Assembly: GCA_903895855.1 (NCBI GenBank)
Contig: CAITVN010000072.1
Span: 1-64,000, forward strand
From: Oligoflexia bacterium
Lineage (GTDB): Bacteria > Bdellovibrionota > UBA1018
Direction of reading: 5' to 3'
DNA length: 64,000 nucleotides
The notes beneath the pieces were generated by a model that searched no databases, was not told where the DNA came from, and saw nothing but the letters and a program-made list of their open reading frames with translations. Positions 51,066-61,245 of this stretch are shown here, one piece after another (position 1 is the stretch's first letter; the number at the start of each line of letters is the position of its first letter). A program made the position numbers and the translations under genes.

Positions 51066-52604
51066 TTAGATTTCTAAGATCAGTGAAACCAACCGTTCAC
51101 TAGATGCTTCTTCAATGTCTTCTGGGACTCTTTGCCCGGTGGTGAAAAACACCATCGGTACTCTTGACTTTAAACTGGTGTTATAGAGAGACCCGAACAC
51201 AGAGCTTTCATCTAGTTTTGAAAACACCAAACCCTTTGGGGCTAACACCGAAAATCTTTTGACGCTTTCAACAAGTTCAGTGTCGCGGGTCGTCGCAGAT
51301 AGAACTAAGAAGTTTTCTGAATTAGGAATTTCATTAGTCCAATTCTGAGTCGCCGAAATCGCCTCAGCATCTTTATGAGACCTACCTGAGGTATCAAAAA
51401 TAATCAGATCGAGATCTTTCAACTCTGCGAGAGCTGCTCTCAAATCCTCTTGGCTTGCAACTGACCTGAACGGAACGTTAAGGAGCTTTCCGTAAGAGGC
51501 CAATTGCTCGAACGCGCCCACCTTATAAGTATCGAGATTGATTAAGCCCACTTTGAGTTTTTTCTGCAACTTTGCGATGCTCGCTAGTTTGGCAACTGTT
51601 GTCGTTTTTCCAACCCCGGTTGGCCCTATCATCACCCACGAAATCGGCAACCCAGCGGCTGCGCGTTTTTGTTGAAGCCCATCAAATACGTTGCCCACTT
51701 TGACTTTGGCCAGCATTTCACCTGCGACCGCATCTTGAACGTCTTCGCGATTTTGCCGGGACCGCTCATCAAGCTCAAATTTTGCTTTCTTCATCAACTC
51801 AAGCGCGAGCGATCGATCTACCCCCCCAATGATCAACTCTTCAAACTGATCACTCAATGCGGTCGAATCGAGAGTGCCATTGCCGAGTTCTCTCTTCTGC
51901 GACTCTCTTTCTTTCTGGGCTTGGAGCTGCTCAATCACCTTTCTCATCTGCAGCATTTCGTCGCCAAATTTCTGCGACATTTTCTCTACTGCTCCATTGG
52001 TGGCATTCGTTCCTTTTGCTAAATCAACCTTAGCTGCCTCTAGCTGGGCTTCTAGTCTAGTGGTATCAGCCTTTGCTTGACTAGACTGCGAGTCGACGTT
52101 TCTCACCGTTTCTTTTCGTTCAGGACCTTTGTTCTTTTCTCCATCATTGATGTCGGCATACCGCCTCGCTGTTACGGTAACTGAAGATGGCTCTGAATTC
52201 GGCGAAGCCAATTGACCGCGGGTAGAATAAGTCGAAGCCAGAGTCGAATCTTGCTTTGCTTTCTTCGCGACCTCACGGCCAATGCTCACCTGATCTTTTG
52301 CCGAACCTAGCCGAGATTCGAGGTGCTTTTCTAGAAATTCGTCATAGACTTTAGTTTGATCTGAAGCACTCATTTTTGAAACTTGGTCTTTGCTCTTGCC
52401 GTACAATCGATTTTGGGCGAATTCTTTTTTTAGCATTGATCGCTCAGATGCGGCAGCCGTCACCTCAACTGAAGTTTTCGACAGCAATCCAAAACCCTTG
52501 CGGTGATTGCGAGTTTGTAAAATGATGGCTTCTGGGCCCAGTTCTCTCTTAACGTTTTCTAAAGCCTCTTGAAGTGTTGGAGCTTCAAATTTCTTAACTT
52601 GCAT
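51066..52604 (-). CDS. flhF: flagellar SRP-type GTPase
   Basis: 512 residues. The N-terminal B domain begins MQVKKFEAPTLQEALENVKR. A long variable helical linker (60-250) precedes the NG domain, with P-loop GPTGVGKTT (327-335), INLDTYKVGA, IFDTSGRS and FSKLDE. It places the flagellum at the pole and recruits export parts. Overlaps flhA by 11 bases. Confidence 0.93.
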   Translation of the reverse strand: MQVKKFEAPTLQEALENVKRELGPEAIILQTRNHRKGFGLLSKTSVEVTAAASERSMLKKEFAQNRLYGKSKDQVSKMSASDQTKVYDEFLEKHLESRLGSAKDQVSIGREVAKKAKQDSTLASTYSTRGQLASPNSEPSSVTVTARRYADINDGEKNKGPERKETVRNVDSQSSQAKADTTRLEAQLEAAKVDLAKGTNATNGAVEKMSQKFGDEMLQMRKVIEQLQAQKERESQKRELGNGTLDSTALSDQFEELIIGGVDRSLALELMKKAKFELDERSRQNREDVQDAVAGEMLAKVKVGNVFDGLQQKRAAAGLPISWVMIGPTGVGKTTTVAKLASIAKLQKKLKVGLINLDTYKVGAFEQLASYGKLLNVPFRSVASQEDLRAALAELKDLDLIIFDTSGRSHKDAEAISATQNWTNEIPNSENFLVLSATTRDTELVESVKRFSVLAPKGLVFSKLDESSVFGSLYNTSLKSRVPMVFFTTGQRVPEDIEEASSERLVSLILEI

Positions 52605-54672
52605 AGGCTAACCTCACCGTGTCTACTGCTTTTACGTTAATATTTGCTGTGATTTCGTTGTGCGAAAGCACCACAATATTTGGAATAAATCGATCTATTA
52701 AGTTTTTGAGATGATGGCGAATAAGCGGTGAACAAAGTACCACTGCCTGGCTAGACGAGTTGACTAGGTCCATGGCCTTTTGGTTTAGTTCAGCGATCAG
52801 TGCCCGCACAAACTCAGGATCGAGCGATAACTGCTGGCCAGTGTCAGTCTGAATGATTCCAGCAGCAATGGCTTCTTCGATGGTTCGATCGAGCGTAACC
52901 AATTGCAAGACTCCATCTGGCCCCACTAGTTTGCGAGTGATGTTTCGAGCTAAGGTGGTTCGCACGTGCTCAGTTAGCATCGATGGATCTTTCTGATAAG
53001 GAGCCATGTCAGCCAAAGCTTCAAGAATTGACTTGAGATCGCGTATTGAAACGCCTTCTCTGAGTAACCCTTTTAAGACCTTCAACACTGCGCCAAGTGG
53101 CAGAAGCACTGGAATCAGTTCTTCGAGAACCTTCGGTGCAGTTTGTTTGAAGCCATCTAACAAGCTCTGCAATTCTTGGCGACCCAATAAATCTGGCGCA
53201 TTTGCTCTCACAATCTCTGTTAAATGAGTTGCAATCACAGTAGATAAATCGACTACTGTGTATCCGGCATAACTCGCCTCTTCTTTTTGACGTGGGGTAA
53301 TCCAAATAGCATCCAATCCAAACGCTGGCTCTTTCGTTGGCACACCAGAAAGTCTATCTGAGACACCACCAGGATCCATCGCCATCAAATGTCCAACCAT
53401 GAGCGACCCAGAACCTACCATCACGCCCTTGAGTAATACCTGATAGTCACCAGGCTTCAGCTCAAGATTGTCGCGAATTCGCAGTGGAGGAACAATAATT
53501 CCAAGATCCATTGCAAATTGTTTTCGAATATTTGATATACGCTCAAGCAAGTCACCGTTTTGATCAGCGTCGACGATACTGATTAGCCCATAGCCCACTT
53601 CAAGTTCGAGAGTATCTACGTTGAGAAGGCTCTCTAACTTATCTGAACTTGGCTTAAGTTTTTCGTTGGCCGCTTTTTCTTTCTTATCGACTTCTACTGC
53701 CAACTCTCTTTGATGAATGCGATAAGAAACCAGGCCCAAAATACCACCCAAGAAAATAAAAGGCAACCAAGGCAACCCAACTAGCGGCAAGAAGAGCATG
53801 ATTCCAGAGGCGGCAGACAGCGCTTTTTTATTAGTGAATAATTGCTTTGAAATTTCCTCGCTATAGTTGGTTGAACCCGCGGTACGAGTGACAATGATAC
53901 CGGCTGCAGTTGAGATAATGAGGGCTGGAATTTGGCTGACTAATCCATCACCGATCGTAAGCAGTGTAAACGTCTCGGCGGCGGCAGCGAGAGGCATGTC
54001 TTTCTGGAGGGTCCCAATAATAATGCCACCGATGATATTAACAATAACGATCAGAATACCGGCGATTGCATCTCCGCGTACGAACTTCGAAGCTCCGTCC
54101 ATGGCTCCGTAGAAGTCGGCTTCTCTAGCAATATCAGTTCGTCGTTTTCTCGCCTCTTCTTCGTTGATGATTCCGGCATTCAAATCAGCATCAATGGCCA
54201 TTTGTTTACCGGGCATAGCATCTAAAGTAAATCGCGCGGCAACCTCAGCGACACGGCCCGCACCTTTTGTGATGACAATAAAATTGATGATAACCAAAAT
54301 GATAAAAACCACTATACCAACTGCGTAACTACCACCGACGACAAACTCGCCGAAAGACTTAATCACATCTCCGGCCGCAGCGGTACCAGCATCAGCTCCG
54401 CGAAGCAGAATCACTCGAGTGGTGGCCACAGCAAGCGAAAGGCGAAAAAGTGTACTGATCAAAAGTAGCGACGGAAAAATACTCAGATCTAACGCTCTTT
54501 GCGCGTAGACTGAAGTCAACAGCAACACGATTGATGACGCGATTGAAACGCAAATCAGCACGTCAATGATGATTGATGGTAACGGAACGATCATGACCGC
54601 GAGGATTCCTACTAAACCCGCAGCGAGGGCAAGATCACTAGATTTTGTAAGCCGACTAAAAAAATCATTCAT
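52594..54672 (-). CDS. flhA: flagellar export gate protein
   Basis: 692 residues, full length. Eight TM segments in the first ~330 residues, the FHIPEP signature (RFTLDAMPGKQMAIDADLNA) in the loop, then the cytoplasmic domain (FGLDAIWI, GRQELQSLLDG). Confidence 0.95.
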   Translation of the reverse strand: MNDFFSRLTKSSDLALAAGLVGILAVMIVPLPSIIIDVLICVSIASSIVLLLTSVYAQRALDLSIFPSLLLISTLFRLSLAVATTRVILLRGADAGTAAAGDVIKSFGEFVVGGSYAVGIVVFIILVIINFIVITKGAGRVAEVAARFTLDAMPGKQMAIDADLNAGIINEEEARKRRTDIAREADFYGAMDGASKFVRGDAIAGILIVIVNIIGGIIIGTLQKDMPLAAAAETFTLLTIGDGLVSQIPALIISTAAGIIVTRTAGSTNYSEEISKQLFTNKKALSAASGIMLFLPLVGLPWLPFIFLGGILGLVSYRIHQRELAVEVDKKEKAANEKLKPSSDKLESLLNVDTLELEVGYGLISIVDADQNGDLLERISNIRKQFAMDLGIIVPPLRIRDNLELKPGDYQVLLKGVMVGSGSLMVGHLMAMDPGGVSDRLSGVPTKEPAFGLDAIWITPRQKEEASYAGYTVVDLSTVIATHLTEIVRANAPDLLGRQELQSLLDGFKQTAPKVLEELIPVLLPLGAVLKVLKGLLREGVSIRDLKSILEALADMAPYQKDPSMLTEHVRTTLARNITRKLVGPDGVLQLVTLDRTIEEAIAAGIIQTDTGQQLSLDPEFVRALIAELNQKAMDLVNSSSQAVVLCSPLIRHHLKNLIDRFIPNIVVLSHNEITANINVKAVDTVRLAYAS

Positions 54673-54677
54673 GGCCG

Positions 54678-55763
54678 TCAGAACCTCCTATTCTTCAGGC
54701 GATAGACATACGCGAGAACTTCTGCCACCGCTTGGAAGAGAGCTCTAGGTATATATTGACCTACTTTTACTGATTTAAACAAGGTCCTTGCTAAAGGAAC
54801 ATTCTCTACCATAGGTATTCCAGCCTCTGCCGCCACTTTTTTGATTCTTTGAGCGAGAAAGTCAGCCCCTTTTGCCACCACTTTAGGCGCCAACATTTTG
54901 TCTTTTTCATAAACGATCGCGACCGCAAAGTGGGTTGGGTTCGTGATAATGACGTCTGCTTTCTTGACGGCATTCATCATGCGCCGCCTTGCGATTTCTC
55001 GTTGAATCGCTCGCACGCGCGCCTTGATTTGCGGATCCCCTTCACGCTCTCTGTACTCTTGCTTCGACTCTTGCTTCGTCATCCGCGCACTCTTTTGATA
55101 TTCTGTTCGCTGGAGCCAATAATCTGCCGCCGCGAACAAAGCCAAAACACCAACCAACGACAAAAACATCTCTTTCGATAGCGCACCATACAAACCGAGA
55201 AGTCCAGGTGCCTCTTGGTCGAGCAGCCCCGGAGTTTTGAAGATCAGCCCCTTGACAATACCGTAGGCCACAAACACTACGAGACACATTTTTATGACAA
55301 CTCTCAATGAGTCAACCATGTGTTTGCTAGACAAAATTCGCTGAAGCCCTTTCAAAGGATCAATTCTTGAGGCGTCTGGAGTCAACGGGTCAGAAGAAAA
55401 AATGCTTCCAATTTGTGCTAGACTACTAATGACTCCTATGATGAATCCGACAATTGAAATGGGCAGCCCCAACGAAATCAAAAGACTCAGAGCCTTACCT
55501 ACCACGGCACCCAAAACATGCTCTTCACTTAAGTTGAGTTTCGCAGCAACATCAACGTGAAACACCTCTCTCATGTATTCTGAAATATCTACTCCGATTT
55601 TTGGTGCGACCATATAGGTGGCAACCCCTGCCGCAAGTAATGCGACGATACTCGACAACTCGCGGCTTTGAGCCACTTGTCCTTTTCTTCGCATTTCTTC
55701 GAGTCGATACGGGGAGGCCTCTTCGGTTAGGTCATCCGCGGAACGATCATTTTCTTCTGCCAA
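54678..55763 (-). CDS. flhB: flagellar export switch protein
   Basis: 361 residues. Four TM segments and the self-cleaving NPTH motif (275-278). The usual N-terminus (EEASPYRLEEMRRKGQVAQS) is present. Confidence 0.95.
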   Translation of the reverse strand: MAEENDRSADDLTEEASPYRLEEMRRKGQVAQSRELSSIVALLAAGVATYMVAPKIGVDISEYMREVFHVDVAAKLNLSEEHVLGAVVGKALSLLISLGLPISIVGFIIGVISSLAQIGSIFSSDPLTPDASRIDPLKGLQRILSSKHMVDSLRVVIKMCLVVFVAYGIVKGLIFKTPGLLDQEAPGLLGLYGALSKEMFLSLVGVLALFAAADYWLQRTEYQKSARMTKQESKQEYREREGDPQIKARVRAIQREIARRRMMNAVKKADVIITNPTHFAVAIVYEKDKMLAPKVVAKGADFLAQRIKKVAAEAGIPMVENVPLARTLFKSVKVGQYIPRALFQAVAEVLAYVYRLKNRRF

Positions 55764-55786
55764 TTACCACTCCTCTTATGAAAGAA

Positions 55787-56596
55787 CTACCCGTCGGCCT
55801 TAATCGCTTTAATGATGTCAATTAGCCACTCGTCGACCCTGCCTAAAACTGAACCTGAAACTGACTGAAACTCAGGTAAGCCAATCAGTAAAATAGCCAA
55901 GCCAACTAACGCACTGACTGCAAACGAGAGAACTAAAACATTCAACTGTGGCATCGCCTTTGCCATAATGCCGAAAGCGACGTTGACCACAAAAAGACAA
56001 ATGGCTATTGGGGCTGAGAGAAGTACACCAAATTCAATCACTTTCGCGGTAAAGAGAGTTAGTTGATGACTGACCGAACTACCGAGTGCTGCCTTACCCA
56101 GACCAACCCAGTGAAAGCTATCGAGGGCCGCCTTCAGCATTAAGTAGTGCCCATCAAGTGATAGAAACACTAGCGTAGCTAGCGCAGCCTGCAATTCAGC
56201 TATCACCTGGGTTTGTGATTCTTGGTGGGGATCAAACGTATTGGCGGCCGAAAATCCCATGAAGTTACCCACTAAATTGCCCCCAAACTGAATTGCATCG
56301 AAAATCAGCCGCGCAGTATACCCCAAGATCAGAGCTAAGCCTGCTTCTTGAACAATCATCCAAGTGATCCCGGCAACTGAGCTTCCCCACACGGCCGCAT
56401 CTTCGGTGTGAATGAACCCTTTAGCCGTGAGGCTCGGAAACACAATGAAACTGGTCGCCAACCCGAAAAGAACTTTAAGGGTACTGGGTACAAAACGATC
56501 ACCGAGCAATGGCAAAACGGCAAAGAGCACAGTGATCCGCACGAGAACCGCGAAGAATGAAAGGATCTCATTATCGGAAAACTCAAACATCCCCAT
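55787..56596 (-). CDS. fliR: flagellar export protein FliR
   Basis: 269 residues, six TM segments; the central GNLVGNFMGFSAANTFDPH block is the family signature. Confidence 0.92.
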   Translation of the reverse strand: MGMFEFSDNEILSFFAVLVRITVLFAVLPLLGDRFVPSTLKVLFGLATSFIVFPSLTAKGFIHTEDAAVWGSSVAGITWMIVQEAGLALILGYTARLIFDAIQFGGNLVGNFMGFSAANTFDPHQESQTQVIAELQAALATLVFLSLDGHYLMLKAALDSFHWVGLGKAALGSSVSHQLTLFTAKVIEFGVLLSAPIAICLFVVNVAFGIMAKAMPQLNVLVLSFAVSALVGLAILLIGLPEFQSVSGSVLGRVDEWLIDIIKAIKADG

Positions 56597-56615
56597 CGAG
56601 AACTGCCCTCAAACC

Positions 56616-56888
56616 TTAACGAACAATTTCACCGGCACCGCCAATAACTTCGATTGTGTATTGCTTAAGAACTTCTAACATCCAGGGAGCCATGATCGCC
56701 ATGACGAGCAGAATCGCCACCATTTTTGGAATGAACGTTAAAGTCGACTCATTGATCTGGGTAATCGCCTGGAGAATACTGACCACAATACCCATCACCA
56801 TCGCGGCAATCAAAAGCGGGCCAGCAACGTAGATGATGGTTCTCACCGCCTCAGCACCCAAGTTCATCACAATTTCTTCAGTCATCAC
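56616..56888 (-). CDS. fliQ: flagellar export protein FliQ
   Basis: 90 residues, two TM helices, with LLIAAMVMGIVVSILQAITQ and NESTLTFIPKM. Confidence 0.93.
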   Translation of the reverse strand: MMTEEIVMNLGAEAVRTIIYVAGPLLIAAMVMGIVVSILQAITQINESTLTFIPKMVAILLVMAIMAPWMLEVLKQYTIEVIGGAGEIVR

Positions 56889-56898
56889 TCACTCCATT

Positions 56899-57690
56899 TC
56901 AACCGAAACTTTTTACCAAACTTCCAACCACTAATTCCCAGCCGTCGACCAATACAAATAGTAATAGTTTGAATGGCAAAGAAATCATCACCGGAGGTAG
57001 CATCATCATACCCATCGCCATCAGTACGCTTGCGACAACCATGTCGAGCACCAGAAAAGGTAGATACAACATGAATCCAATTTGAAAGGCCATTTTGAGT
57101 TCACTAATGATGAAACTAGGAACCAAGACATAGGTAGGAACTTCTGACTTGTCTTTTGGCTTTGCCTCTTTTGATAGTGATAAAAATAATTCAAGATCTT
57201 TTTCGCGAGTCTGTTTAAACATGAATTCACGCATGGGCATTTCTGCCCGATAAAGCGCGGTTTTTTGGTCGATCTTTTCGTTTAGATAGGGCTCAACCGC
57301 GTCGGCGGTGACCTGTTTAAAAGTCGGAGCCATGATGAAAAAACTGAGAAAAAGTGCTAACCCAACAATCACTTGATTGGGGGGCATTTGCTGAGTTCCA
57401 ATTGCTTGCCGAAGAAAACTGAGTACCACGACTATACGAGTGAATGACGTCATCATCACCAAAATCGCTGGTGCGAGCGAGAGAACCGTCATCAACATCA
57501 CTATTCGTAAGATGGCCACGACATCGGTTGGCTTTTCTGAATTAGCAAAAGATAAACTCAATGAAGGCAACGTGAGCCCAGAAGTACCTGGCGTGTAAGC
57601 AGGTGCTCCGGCATCGGCATGAGCCAACTCGAGGGCCCCACCGAGATGAAGACTCACCAGCACAAACAATAAAGAGAGTATTCTTTTCAC
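56899..57690 (-). CDS. fliP: flagellar export protein FliP
   Basis: 263 residues with a cleavable signal (ILSLLFVLVSLHLGGALELA). Signatures: MMTSFTRIVVVLSFLRQA, IGTQQMPPNQVIVGLALFLS, and PSFIISELKMAFQIGFMLYL. Overlaps fliO by four bases. Confidence 0.94.
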   Translation of the reverse strand: MKRILSLLFVLVSLHLGGALELAHADAGAPAYTPGTSGLTLPSLSLSFANSEKPTDVVAILRIVMLMTVLSLAPAILVMMTSFTRIVVVLSFLRQAIGTQQMPPNQVIVGLALFLSFFIMAPTFKQVTADAVEPYLNEKIDQKTALYRAEMPMREFMFKQTREKDLELFLSLSKEAKPKDKSEVPTYVLVPSFIISELKMAFQIGFMLYLPFLVLDMVVASVLMAMGMMMLPPVMISLPFKLLLFVLVDGWELVVGSLVKSFG

Positions 57691-58928
57691 GATAGTGACC
57701 TCATGGATTCTACTCGTGACCGAATTCGGTCTCGAGCTGAACTTCGTGGGGCCTGCATTGGGGCAACTGAAACGGCAGAGGCACTGCTCGCTTGGCCTAC
57801 CTCAAGCTTCTTGTCTAACACATTATCAAAACTATTTTTTCCGATACTATCAATTGCCAACGTCTCAAGATCGAGGTCGTTAGGCACAGCCGATAAGAAA
57901 TCTGAGACCTCATTAGCATTAACTTTCATTGGCACTCGCTCCGAACCCCTGCTCGCCTCAACCTTCGGCACACTTTCGGTGTCAAGGTCGGTAATCAATT
58001 GAATCGAGTCTGAAGAAATCCCCAACACTAACTGACGCTCACCAATTTTCACAACCGCGATGCTATTTTTCGGGCCCAGGTAATGAGTTGAAATGACATC
58101 AATCTTAGGACCTTCTTGTTTCTGAGAAAATCCCAACTTTTCAAAACCACTCAACAATTTCTTGAAACCACGGCTTTTCATCAGGTTTTTCGAACCCAAC
58201 TTTGTTGAGCGCGACTTCGCGCGCTTGACAACAAATAAAGTGGCAAGTAACAGGCCCAGCACCAACGCAAAAGAAACGACAACCCGAGAAATCGAAGGCA
58301 AAGGCCTAGCTGCCCCAATCTTAGCTAGGCTTTTTGTATCACTCTTCGGCGAGATATTCGCAGCCGAATTAACTGTTGTTGCCGACAGAGCCTGCGCCGT
58401 GGCCTTCTCGCTCTCAGTGGCTACGGGCTTTTCTGAAATTTTCGCCTGAACCCTATCTACTGCCGCAGTTTCAACCGGTACCAATGGTGCGGCTCTATTT
58501 TGATGAGCACGACTCACTTTTACTTGGTCTGATTCTTTTGCTACCACTGAACGTTCAGGTAACACCGAAAAGGTCAGAGTTTTTCCAACGGGCTGCACTT
58601 TAAGACGGCCAGAAAAACTCTCGGCCTTTCCCGCTACGCTTAGCCGTAAGCGCACGGTCTTTGGGCCAAACTGATAGACAAACGCCTTCTTCAGATCGGG
58701 GCCATTGATCTGAACAATTTTTGCGGGATAGACTGAAACATCCTGCAAACTTACCTGCACCGTATCACCGAGATATTCTGTCTTGATCTGACTTGGCTTG
58801 ATGGCCGAATCGAACCTAAGAGTCACACGGTTTTCACCACTCTGCAGTTTACTCAATGAATTCAATGCAAAGGCATTAGGCCCGATCAAAAACACCAGAA
58901 AAACGGTAACTAAGCTAAGTCTCACCAT
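57687..58928 (-). CDS. fliO: FliO fused to an N-terminal AMIN-like domain
   Basis: 413 residues, against about 100-150 in typical FliO. Signal peptide 1-21; an AMIN-like domain about 30-123 (ENRVTLRFDSAIKP, FGPKTVRLRLSVAG); an Ala/Ser/Lys linker; TM 213-236; the FliO domain about 270-320 (HYLGPKNSIAVVKIGERQLV, LGISSDSIQLI); and a 90-residue cytoplasmic tail. AMIN domains elsewhere bind peptidoglycan, so this FliO may anchor the export gate to the wall. Confidence 0.82.
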   Translation of the reverse strand: MVRLSLVTVFLVFLIGPNAFALNSLSKLQSGENRVTLRFDSAIKPSQIKTEYLGDTVQVSLQDVSVYPAKIVQINGPDLKKAFVYQFGPKTVRLRLSVAGKAESFSGRLKVQPVGKTLTFSVLPERSVVAKESDQVKVSRAHQNRAAPLVPVETAAVDRVQAKISEKPVATESEKATAQALSATTVNSAANISPKSDTKSLAKIGAARPLPSISRVVVSFALVLGLLLATLFVVKRAKSRSTKLGSKNLMKSRGFKKLLSGFEKLGFSQKQEGPKIDVISTHYLGPKNSIAVVKIGERQLVLGISSDSIQLITDLDTESVPKVEASRGSERVPMKVNANEVSDFLSAVPNDLDLETLAIDSIGKNSFDNVLDKKLEVGQASSASAVSVAPMQAPRSSARDRIRSRVESMRSLS

Positions 58929-58970
58929 GAAAAGTTCCTTCCTAGAACTCTTAAACTGACCAAAATTGAC

Positions 58971-59345
58971 CTACTTTAATTGCTCAATGCGCTCAACAGG
59001 AGAAATGATATCGGTCAAACGAATTCCAAATTTTTCATTGACCACAACCACTTCACCGCGAGCGATCAGCTTGTCATTCACCAAGACCTCAAGAGGTTCA
59101 CCGGCAAACTTCGAAAGTTCAACCACACTTCCTTGTGCCAACTGCAAAAGATCGCGAATTGCTAATCGAGTTCTACCCAGCTCAACGGTCACTCGAAGTG
59201 GAATATCTAAGACAAAGTCTAGTGAATGAATCTGAGTACCACCACTTTTTACTTGGCTGGCACCTTCGCCCAACCCACCGAGATCACCCCCCTCGGATCC
59301 TTGTTGATTGCTTGCATTCGCCAAGGCTGCGCCTAAATCATCCAT
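58971..59345 (-). CDS. fliN: flagellar motor switch protein FliN
   Basis: 124 residues. An SpoA domain at 45-124 (VLDIPLRVTVELGRTRLAIR, LAQGSVVELSKFAGEPLEVL, VNEKFGIRLTDII). Short Gly-rich N-terminus. Confidence 0.94.
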   Translation of the reverse strand: MDDLGAALANASNQQGSEGGDLGGLGEGASQVKSGGTQIHSLDFVLDIPLRVTVELGRTRLAIRDLLQLAQGSVVELSKFAGEPLEVLVNDKLIARGEVVVVNEKFGIRLTDIISPVERIEQLK

Positions 59346-59361
59346 AAATCCCCCTTGATTA

Positions 59362-60453
59362 CTAGTCGTTTTCTACAGATCTTGTTACTTGTACAGCTCG
59401 AGTTCCGCGTGAAACTCCAAAGAAACATTTATATTTTGGTACCCCTTCGATCAGAAGCTCTAACTCACCATCTGAGTCTTGAGTCAGCGGAATCACATCT
59501 CCGAGACTGAGATTAACCAGATCACCTACGTTGATATTGGCGTACCCAAGATTGACACGCACATTGGTATTCACACCCTTGAGGTGGTCTTCCATTTTAT
59601 TAAACCATTCATTGTCGCTTCGATCACTCTCAGTCTGAAACGAAGAGTTCAGCTTGTGCTTAATTGGCTCGATGGTTGAATAAGGAATCACGAGAACAAT
59701 GGTACCGCTCGCATTCTCAAGCTCGACCTCAAAAGTGGTCGAGATAATCACGTCAGAGGGCGGAACCACCCCCACAAACTGAGGATTCACTTCAGTACGC
59801 ACATACTGAATGTCAGTTTTGAAAACCGGTGCCCAGGCCTCTTCAAGGTCTTTCAGCGCCAGGTCCATTACCTTGCGCATGATTGAAAGCTCAATTTTTG
59901 TAAATTCTTTTCCCTCAATTTTCGTGAAGGGTCGATCAGTTCCACCAAAATAACTGTCAACTAGTGCATAGGCTAATTTCGACTCGAACACGAGCAAGCC
60001 GGGTCCCTTCAGCGATTCAATTCTCATGATGCACATGCAGCTTGGAATCGGAAGAGTGTTTACAAATTCGCCGAATTTGAGAAGGTCAGTTGAAATAATA
60101 CTGATCGATGCCATTTTTCTGAGCGAATTTGAAAGTGACATTCGAAACTGTCGAATGAAGCGCTCATAAATGATGTCAAGTGTCGGCATCCTTCCGCGAA
60201 TAACTCGATCTTGATTGGTTAAGTCATATGAGGTGATTTCGAGTCCAGTAGCTGGCCCGTCGGCACTGAAAATAATTGGCCCACCAGCAGACGCCCCATC
60301 GCCGCCACCACCGGCCTCGCCAAACATTCCGCCGCCACCGCCGCCAGAACCACCGCCGCCACCGCCACCGGCGTCGGCGCCCGAATCGATATTTCCATCA
60401 GCAACGGCATTGAGTAAGGCATCAACTTCTGCTTGAGATAAAACTTGATTCAT
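59362..60453 (-). CDS. fliM: flagellar motor switch protein FliM
   Basis: 363 residues. The CheY-binding N-terminus (MNQVLSQAEVDALLNAV) is followed by a Gly-rich linker (23-60, nearly all Gly), the middle domain (RMSLSNSLRKM, DSYFGGTDRPF) and the C-terminal SpoA domain. The Gly-rich linker is longer than usual. Confidence 0.95.
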   Translation of the reverse strand: MNQVLSQAEVDALLNAVADGNIDSGADAGGGGGGGSGGGGGGMFGEAGGGGDGASAGGPIIFSADGPATGLEITSYDLTNQDRVIRGRMPTLDIIYERFIRQFRMSLSNSLRKMASISIISTDLLKFGEFVNTLPIPSCMCIMRIESLKGPGLLVFESKLAYALVDSYFGGTDRPFTKIEGKEFTKIELSIMRKVMDLALKDLEEAWAPVFKTDIQYVRTEVNPQFVGVVPPSDVIISTTFEVELENASGTIVLVIPYSTIEPIKHKLNSSFQTESDRSDNEWFNKMEDHLKGVNTNVRVNLGYANINVGDLVNLSLGDVIPLTQDSDGELELLIEGVPKYKCFFGVSRGTRAVQVTRSVEND

Positions 60454-60467
60454 AAGTGTTGGCCATC

Positions 60468-61058
60468 CTAGCCTGTTATTGCCCAGTTAGTGAAATAAAC
60501 GCCCTTAACTTTTCCAGTTACCAAAAACCCGTTGATCGCGTTTCTGATCTCTTCCTTGAGATACTCACGCCCTTCAGGGGTTGCCAAATCCGAAGCTCTT
60601 TTACTATTAAATAAATCGATGATGGTATTTCTCACCTGTGGCATCTTCAACGTCACCTCTTGCTCGGTATCATCGTTGGGCACCCCCACTGAAATATTCA
60701 CTCGCGCGAATTTTGGTATATTGCTTCCAGGTGTTGCGAGATTAATGCTGAATTGCTCGAGAGCAATCATTTTGCCAAAATTGGTATCTTTCTTTTTGGC
60801 AGGCGCCGCTCCTTTTTCGCCGTTGGCGCCGCCTCCCTTCGCATCACCCTCGCCATGCGGCTCTGCGGTCGATATGTCATCAATGGTAGGATGAGTTTTT
60901 TCTTTCTTAAAAGAAATCACCAACACCGCGACCATTCCTAGGGTCACCACGAGATTGACAATAGTCAAGATGAGAGTGAGCTTGCTTCCGCCACCTCCTC
61001 CACCTCCGGCAGGTGCCGGTTCTGCTGCTGCTGCTGCTGCTGCTTTTTCTTCGGACAT
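60468..61058 (-). CDS. fliL: flagellar stator-associated protein FliL
   Basis: 196 residues. An Ala tract (from a GCT/GCA repeat) and a Gly tract precede one TM segment (27-49). The periplasmic domain has FGKMIALEQFSINLATPGS and ends in VKGVYFTNWAITG. Confidence 0.92.
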   Translation of the reverse strand: MSEEKAAAAAAAEPAPAGGGGGGGSKLTLILTIVNLVVTLGMVAVLVISFKKEKTHPTIDDISTAEPHGEGDAKGGGANGEKGAAPAKKKDTNFGKMIALEQFSINLATPGSNIPKFARVNISVGVPNDDTEQEVTLKMPQVRNTIIDLFNSKRASDLATPEGREYLKEEIRNAINGFLVTGKVKGVYFTNWAITG

Positions 61059-61065
61059 TAACTAA

Positions 61066-61111
61066 AGCCCCCCGACCTTCTCTCAATTATGCAGAGAAAA
61101 CTCGAGGGGCT
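61066..61111 (-). promoter_or_regulatory. leader hairpin covering the fliL ribosome-binding site
   Basis: Read on the minus strand, AGCCCCTCGA (61111-61102) pairs with TCGGGGGGCT (61075-61066), ten pairs with one G-U, around an inner stem TTCTCT/AGAGAA. The G-run in the second arm is the only Shine-Dalgarno of fliL, seven bases before the ATG. It may restrain translation, or terminate reading from flgE, although the T-run is short. The rest of the flgE-fliL gap holds a weaker TTGAGTCA/TGACTTAA stem. Confidence 0.45.
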
Positions 61112-61245
61112 CAATCTTGTATTTTTGACGCTTGCAATTAATTACCACCCTACCGGCATTACTTGCCCAGTACCGTAAACTAATTACCTATTTAAGGTGT
61201 ACTATTGAACAAAACTTAGGCTTAAGTCAAAAAACTGACTCAACC

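Noticed and set aside
61025..61044. GCT repeat in fliL as contingency locus
   Set aside because: A trinucleotide repeat in frame alters only the Ala-tract length and is not a frame switch.
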